Assembly (NCBI GenBank): GCA_949358305.1
Contig: OX442320.1
Coordinates: forward strand, 11,796,259-11,860,258
Reading direction: 5' to 3'
Origin: Strigamia acuminata
Taxonomy: Eukaryota; Arthropoda; Chilopoda; Geophilomorpha; Linotaeniidae
Length of the DNA: 64,000 nucleotides
How positions within the stretch are numbered: position 1 is the stretch's first letter; every line of letters starts with the position of its first letter. Below the pieces are notes generated by a model that saw only the letters and a list, made by a program, of their open reading frames with translations, was not told the origin of the DNA and did not search any database. Shown one piece after another: positions 58,038 to 64,000 of this stretch. A program made the position numbers and the translations under genes.

Positions 58038-61000
58038 ATGATTTCATCTGGGAATGATACAGAACGGAATGGAAACACACAGGTGAGACAACCTTAAAAA
58101 AAATCGCATCCAACCTCCGTTTCCCTATCCAAATCGCTTCCGTATCCATATCGCTTCCATCGCTGTCGACATAAAAAAATACCCATCGCCATCGCTGGCG
58201 ATAAACGATACCGCACGCACGTTTTTCAAGCGAAATAAATGCGAAATAAATGCATCCGCCATTTCCAGCGACCTCATTTAATATCAAAAAAATCATTAAT
58301 TTGGATTATTAGATCATTCGTGCCGAATATTTCGCACAATTGGCTGATACTTCAGCGTTGTTTGCTAATGGCGCCAGACCAAATGTCGCCTGTTTTCTGT
58401 CGCTGTCACGGCTCAATGTGTTTCGGTATCGTAGCAACTGTCTAGTTACGTTTAACGCATTTAAAGCGATGGTCTTTTTATTTTTTGGCAAAATCTAAGT
58501 TAATTGTATATTAAATTTATGTTATTTATTGTAAAATTTATATTTTTTTATGTTGGGGAAGTGAAAACCGGAAAAATGTGCGAATTGACCGCCTTTAATG
58601 CTTCCCTGCATGGCATTGTTTACGTGCAGGGAAGCACGGCGCAATGGCAGCCGACTTAGTAGAGTTAATGAAGAAAAATACACGCGATTGGAGTTTTGAG
58701 GGATCTTAAAACGTTTTTTTGGTGGGATTTTAAAAATATTTGAGTTTAACTGCATTTTTGCATTACTTTTTATATTTTTTGAGGGATTTTTCGCTTGATT
58801 TGTTCTGGTATCGATCTAATTCGCACGAAATGAGGTGATTGAGTGCGAAAAGATGAACATAAATACCTAAAGTTTATGACTCCAATGCCGACAGACAAAT
58901 TTGGAAGAAATATTTTTTTTATTTTTATTTTTTTTCGATTTAAAATTTTTTTTATTTTTATCTGTCATTGGCCTCGAATGAATTCTATTTCTATTCCTGG
59001 CATGTTAATGATCCTCATTCACAAAAAGCAAACTCGACTGGATGTTGTTTGCAAATGGGGGAAATAAATGGTGAAGAAAAAGTTGCATATTTATAGTTGC
59101 TCGGTCGTATATTTACTTTCTTCCCGGGTTAATGTAATTTATGACATCGATGGGCTAAATGAATGGCCGTCGTAGAGCGGATGAGGTAAGAGCGCGGATC
59201 TGGAACAGGATCTAATTCTAAGGGCGTTGTTTTGATTTTTTCCACAATGGCGGCTCGCCGCGATGTTCTCGTGGTCATGTTGGGTAGTCGGAGGTAGGTT
59301 AGATCTTAAATTATTTGGTTTTTTTAATCAAATTGTGTCTGTGAGGATATTAAGAGTAAAACGGGAAGAAAAACGGCTATAAGGGTTAGGTTTGTTTACG
59401 ATTGAAACGATATTTTCCGTTTTCACGGGCGAGTTGTAAAAGGTGGGTTTGCATCTGGAGATGCGGAAGAGGAGAAAATTGGCCGAAAAATGACGATTGT
59501 GTAACGAAATTGATGGTTTAAGTACATAATTGGCGTTGAAATTGCAGCAGAAAAGAAAATGAAGTTTGAAATTTTAAAATAAAACGGAAAAAGAAACCGT
59601 GGCCAAAGTACAATAGTGAAAACGTGATGCGGTTTTGAGTTACAAATATAAAGATTTCGTCATTAAAATGTGAATTTAATGAAATTAAATGGAACTGAAG
59701 GTCAATATGATTATACTGATGATTTTAATCTCTTTGTTTTTTCCGTATAGAATGACAACACAGGGAATACAGCAGTGACAAGAGGTAAGAAAGAAAAAAG
59801 CAAATTTGGGGAAAATTCACCAAATTTGTGTAGAAAATTGCAACCAAATAATGATAAATTTCGTAGTTCTGACAGATAACACCAGGTTTACACACACATT
59901 TGCAATAAATGGCTTTTAAAAGAGAGAGGAGAGCAGGAAATTAACAAGTAAACAAAAAAATAGATTTTATTAAATGTTAAAAAAGGCTTTGTTTGAGGCT
60001 AGAGGGTCATTTGGTGAGTGAGTAAGGTTTGACACCCCTATTTGGTATTGCAATCACTGCACAGGAAAACACATTCAATGTCAGATGACAAGTGCAAGAT
60101 GCATTTATTCTAATGAGGCAGCTAAAGGGTGGAAAAAAGGAGTTCAGTGACTTGACATTTTGTGTTTTCATTGTGTTAGGCTGTTGGTTGCTGCTAAAGG
60201 CCATGGTGTCGGCAAATGACATGATTTAGGCTTTATTTTTAGCTCGAAACAAGTGGAAAAGTTCATTTTGCTTTCCAGAAAAGATTACAAAAGATCGCCA
60301 ATTTCAACGGCAGACGGGAAGTTTGCAATCCCTCGATTAGGTTTGCGAAAACAAAATACTGCGCCCCGTCCGGCTTCCTAACAAGTTTATAAATCGCACT
60401 TAAAAATGCATTCAGGGCCGCTGCTGAGTATGTGCAAAGCTCAGACCAGAAATTTGCCTCTGACGCCCCAAAATCACATTTATTAATCCGCGCCGAGCAA
60501 AATATTTTGTCTCATGGCGGACAGTCGGATGTCAAACTCGTAAATATACGTTCTGCCTGACAGATGCCGTTCAAGTATAATCGGGGGAGAAGTGTGTGCA
60601 GAATTCAAGATGGCGTCTTGCGGGTGACAGATTATATGGGAGTATAGGGTTACAGTTTGCGGTATTAAACTGGCTCGTGTCCAAGCTAAAGTTGGCTACC
60701 GCAACTGTCTTTGGGGTAAATGGTTACTATTTTGTTTATTTCGGAGAAGAGAAACAAGTAAAACATCTGTCAGAGCGACTTAGGAATTGCAATTTGCAGC
60801 AGCTGCTCAAAAACAAACATTTCAGTTGCAATTCAAACGAGCAAACTGGGCATTTTGGTGGTGGGAGGCGGCCATTGTTGTTGGAATCTGGCGCTGCTGT
60901 TGCGGTGGCGCTGGTGTTGTTGGGGCGGTTGCCTCGGTGACGCCGTGTTATTTCGTCGTTTTGTTTTTGGGAATAAATTTGAGGGCTTATAAATAGACGT

Positions 61001-64000
61001 TACATTTGAAGTGATTTGCCAGAATGAATTCGAGTCCCATTAAATTAGCGGTTGGATTCAAACTTGTCAACGCATCTAACGTCTCATTCCGGATGTTTCC
61101 ATTTTTTTTATTTTTTTTTATTTTTTTGCTGGAGCGCCGTACTTGACTTGACAGCACTTAACTTTGTTTTTTTCTCGTCTTCATTCCTTTGATCTCGAAG
61201 TGGAAAGAGCAAAAGAGAAAAAAAACAAAAGTAGCTTTTTATTTTCGAGTTGTATTTAAATTTAGGGGAGGAAATTAAGGTCAGCGAATAAATCGAGTCG
61301 AGTAGTTCGTTGAGGCGCCCACAGATGGCGAGCGAGGATTTAGAAATGGCGGTCATTTTTGATCTAGTCATCTCGAGTCATCTAGCGGTAAAAATGTGAG
61401 TCTAATGACGAAATGAGGTGTAAAATAAGGAACTATTTCGATTGATTGTATCGAATCAAATGCAATTGAAGTGGGAAAATTAAATTGGATAAATGCATCC
61501 TTGTTGGCGCCGTTTGGGAGAAATGTGAGATTTGGTGACGTATGCGCGTGGCTGATTGGTCCGCTCGCATTGTGTCGGTATTTTGGGATGAGTCACTCGT
61601 CTGGTAGTAGCGAGAAATGATGTTTCCCTCGCCCTCGTCTCGATGCTTTTGCTATTCTGGGTCGTCGTCATGCGCGTGATCCACTTCTTAGAAATCCCGA
61701 GTGGAAATGTCACTTTGGCTTTGACGGCGATTCGTTTGTGTGCGCGCGATGAGGAGAAGGAGAGGAAAGGTAAGGAAAGGACGCTCAAATGATGCTGATG
61801 CTGCGATCTTACGTAAGATGGAGAGGAGAAAAAGTTTTTGAAATTCGAGTAGAAAATTTAATTTTTTTTTTAAATTTTTTTTTTTGCTTGCTGCACATGT
61901 GGTGTGTTGGTTGACATTTGGGTTTTGCGTTGGGGGGGGGGGGGGGGTGCGGGGAGGGGGCTGGGAATGGGGTTGGTGATGGATGGATGGATGAAATGTT
62001 GATTTTTTTGGTTTGATGGATATTTTGGTTGGTATTGGAGGGGATTAATGCGTGTGTTTGATGGAGAAGAAAATTGGTGACATTTTGCGGGTTTTAATTA
62101 ATTAATGGCAATTTGGTGGATGGAGTTGACTCATTCAATTTGCCATAACACACACACACCCTGGTGAGAGAGCGCGTTTTTAATTGTACTAATGGGATTG
62201 GGTCCTGAAGAATGCTCGGAATCATAAAAATTGCACAGGAATTGTGTCAAAATGATGAAAATCGTTCGGAGATTGTACCGAAATTATTAAGACGGTTAGG
62301 AAATTGTATGCGAATGATGAAATTCCTTAGGGAGTTATATGAAAATGGTTTAAATCCTTCGGAAATTGTATAAAAATGGCTAAAATCCTAGGAAATTGTA
62401 TTGAAATCGTTAAAATCCTTAGGAAATTGTGTTAAAATGATTAAAATCCTTAGGAAATTGTATTAAAATGGTTAAAATCCTTAGGAAATTGTAGCAAAAT
62501 GGTTAAAATCTTTAGGAAATTGTAGCAAAATGGTTAAAATCTTTAAGAAATTGTAGCAAAATGGTTAAAATCTTTAGGAAATTGTATTGAAATCGTTAAA
62601 ATCTTTAGGAAATCACTAGCTGCATTCAAAAATTAAAATAACAATTTTAGTTTAAGTGTATCTTAAGTTTTAACATGGGGTTAAACAGGAAATGATGTCA
62701 TTTTTGGTTTAAAATTGAAGTAAAATACAAAATGTTTTAGTTTTTGAATGCAGCTACTGAAATTCTTAAGTAATCATATCAAAATGACTGAAATTGTTAA
62801 GAAATCCTAACAAAATGACTGAAATTGTTAAGGAATGGCATGAAAATGCTAGAAATGGTTGTGAGATGTTTTTGAAAGGTTGTGGTTACTGATTACTGTG
62901 TTGTTTCAGGTAAAAGGCGAGGGATGAGCCAGGACAACTGCACCTTGAGCAGCAGAAGCCGAAGCAGAAGCGGCTTGCTCGAATCGGACTGCAACTCGAA
63001 CAACAACACGACGGCGCAATTGGCCAACCTGGACAACAGTCGCAACGACCTGATGCTCTCCTCGCAGGACCTCACCGCCAACGACTACCAATGGCTGCTC
63101 GAGCTGGGCGCCGTGCGCAGGGACAAATGCCCCACCTCCATCTTCGCCATGTCGCCCGAAAACATGTCGTACGACGACCTGGCCAAGAACATCGACGCCA
63201 ACCTGGCCGAGATCGACATGGAGGACTTCCGCTCCGAGGACATCCACTCGATCCTCGCTCTCCCCGCCATGTACTGCGGCGGCGAGCAGTTCGCCTCCGT
63301 GTCCGGCTCCCTCATGCTCCGCCTGGACGCCATCGCGGCCGCCACCGGCACCGCCGACCCCTCGCCCACCACGCCGTGCAAGGACAACAGCAGCAGCGCC
63401 GCCTCGCACGACGGAACGTCTTCCGGCGACGTGTCCATGTGCAAGAGCGAGCTGCTCTTCTCGCCCGTCAAGGACGCGCCCTTGATGCTGCCCTCGTTCT
63501 CGGTCGACAGTCTGGACTGCGAGTCGTACGACGAGCAGGAGCTCATGATCACGTGCCAGGCCAACAAGGACAACTACACGATCGCGTTCGAGGGCAGTTT
63601 CATGCACTACTCCGAGGACTCGGACTACCACGACGGCGCGAGCGTGAGCGGGAGCGACAATGCGGGCGACGCCGCCTCCGTGCACTACGGGCTGCACAAG
63701 GGCCTCGACCGCTCGATGGTGCAGTCCGACTACGCGCTCACCACGTGGAGCAAGCTGAGGAAGGGCGGGGGTGTCGAGCGCGCGCCGCCCAGCGGGGTCG
63801 CGAGCGTGGTCACCAACACGGGCACGAAGAGTCGCAGTCTGCCCAACTTGTTGCGCCAGTCGCTGAGCGCGTCGGAGATCGGCATGAGCCAGCTGAACGT
63901 GTCGTCCGACTCCGAGCAGTGCGTGCCCGTGTACGACGTGCAGCAGTCGAGCGTCTCGTCACATTCCAGGTCGTCGCAGAGCAGCCAGTCGTTCTCGCTC
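58038..64000 (+). CDS. Serine-rich protein of unknown function (3' end outside window)
   Basis: Two small exons (58038-58082, 59751-59784) and a large open exon from 62910 to the window end join in phase. They give a start M-I-S-S-G-N-D followed by G-K-R-R-G-M-S-Q-D-N. At least 389 residues are seen. The product is Ser/Asp/Asn-rich, mostly disordered, with acidic patches. Possible conserved islands are DLAKNIDANLAEIDMEDFR, NYTIAFEGSFMHYSEDSD and KSRSLPNLLRQSLSASEIG, the last resembling a kinase or 14-3-3 site. The large exon has extreme G/C-ending codon use, unlike other genes here. The first two exons rest on splice sites and phase only; translation could also start at the ATG at 62924. I do not recognise the family. 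Confidence 0.65.
58600..58635. repeat. Hairpin: 11-bp perfect inverted repeat
   Basis: GCTTCCCTGCA and TGCAGGGAAGC are separated by 14 bases. Confidence 0.85.
61806..61819. promoter_or_regulatory. 14-bp palindrome with PAR-bZIP/NFIL3 core
   Basis: ATCTTACGTAAGAT is perfectly self-complementary and contains TTACGTAA, the PAR-bZIP/E4BP4 site. Confidence 0.45.
61932..61947. repeat. Run of 16 G
   Basis: A homopolymer of 16 G is followed by GGGGAGGGGG. It may form a G-quadruplex, and its length is prone to sequencing error. Confidence 0.9.
62280..62616. repeat. 31-bp intronic array (last gene, intron 2)
   Basis: About nine to ten copies of GGAAATTGTAGCAAAATGG with TTAAAATCTTTA. The markers at 62484, 62515 and 62546 are exactly 31 bases apart. 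The outer copies are more diverged than the inner ones. It continues in decayed form after the MITE (62757-62870). Confidence 0.92.
62617..62756. mobile_element. 140-bp MITE with TA flanks
   Basis: Terminal inverted repeats of about 20 bp start GCTGCATTCAAAAA and end TTTTTGAATGCAGC. They are flanked by TA on both sides, the target duplication of Tc1/mariner-type elements. It has no coding capacity and sits inside the 31-bp array. Confidence 0.8.

Larger units (their letters stand above)
58083..62909 (+). other. Introns 1 and 2 of the serine-rich protein gene
   Basis: The two introns are 1.7 and 3.1 kb. Contents: an 11-bp inverted repeat (58600-58635), ACAATGGCGGCTCG at 59245 that could be an alternative start site with YY1 motif, AAGATGGCG at 60608, AAATGGCGG at 61344, a TGAGTCA AP-1 site near 61589, the palindrome ATCTTACGTAAGAT (61806-61819), a 16-G run, a 31-bp array and a MITE. 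No convincing extra exon was found. Confidence 0.5.

Noticed and set aside
59247-59296. Alternative coding first exon (M-A-A-R-R-D) of the last gene
   Set aside because: Its donor phase gives an immediate stop when joined to either downstream exon; at most it is a non-coding exon.
60596-60940. A 115-codon open frame in the last gene's intron
   Set aside because: It starts at a non-ATG codon, has no recognisable domain and no splice context.
62906-63697. A 263-codon antisense frame under the last gene
   Set aside because: Its Val/Arg/Gly-rich product is the expected shadow of G/C-ending sense codons.

Overview
This is nuclear DNA of an invertebrate animal. The genes are intron-rich, with mostly 40-70 bp GT-AG introns in AT-rich DNA, and all recognisable proteins are metazoan. 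The gene families (EGF-CUB astacins in tandem, a DEG/ENaC channel, M13 neprilysin, atossa, HELLS, MESH1) fit a non-vertebrate, probably ecdysozoan, animal. I cannot place it more closely. No rRNA, tRNA or CRISPR array was found. Exon models were built by hand from splice sites and reading phase. For twelve of the fourteen complete protein-coding genes they close exactly in frame: the four complete astacins, ATF2-like, HELLS, neprilysin, the coiled-coil protein, atossa, Rab, MESH1 and DEG/ENaC. The TMEM-like gene and pyruvate kinase also close, with an alternative start or end noted. The serine-pathway aminotransferase was read exon by exon without summing.

Layout. 1-6711: an intact Ty1/copia element whose 5' LTR lies outside the window. 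Its 3' LTR appears to contain 63 identical copies of a 12-bp GC-rich unit. 7.3-13.4 kb: three astacin metalloprotease genes in tandem; the middle one lacks its signal-peptide and propeptide exons. 14.5-28.5 kb, plus strand: an ATF2/ATF7-type bZIP factor, the HELLS (LSH) chromatin remodeller, a neprilysin-like M13 peptidase and a coiled-coil protein with a terminal zinc finger. 29.8-37.3 kb: the atossa (FAM214/ATOS) homologue with a 3.7-kb first intron. 38.3-40.4 kb, minus strand: a conserved multi-pass membrane protein of unknown function and a Rab GTPase. 42.2-44.2 kb: a DEG/ENaC channel. 45.0-49.6 kb: two more astacins formed by a tandem duplication. 49.9-56.8 kb: MESH1, phosphoserine aminotransferase (minus strand) and pyruvate kinase, the last two head to head. 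58.0-64.0 kb: the 5' part of a gene for a serine-rich protein that runs off the window.

Signals beyond the genes. (1) Many introns and two intergenic sites carry AT-rich tandem arrays with unrelated units but the same period of 31 bp (or 21 or 62 bp), close to whole turns of the DNA helix and with phased T-tracts. They resemble the periodic An/Tn clusters of Caenorhabditis introns. (2) Six perfect TGACGTCA sites lie in 2.4 kb around the atossa promoter and first intron, in a window that also encodes an ATF2-type factor. (3) Two copies of a fold-back element built from a mariner-like transposase fragment sit in introns of neprilysin and DEG/ENaC, and a separate 140-bp MITE interrupts a 31-bp array. 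(4) The truncated astacin could act as an alternative 3' cassette for its upstream neighbour, because the splice phases match.
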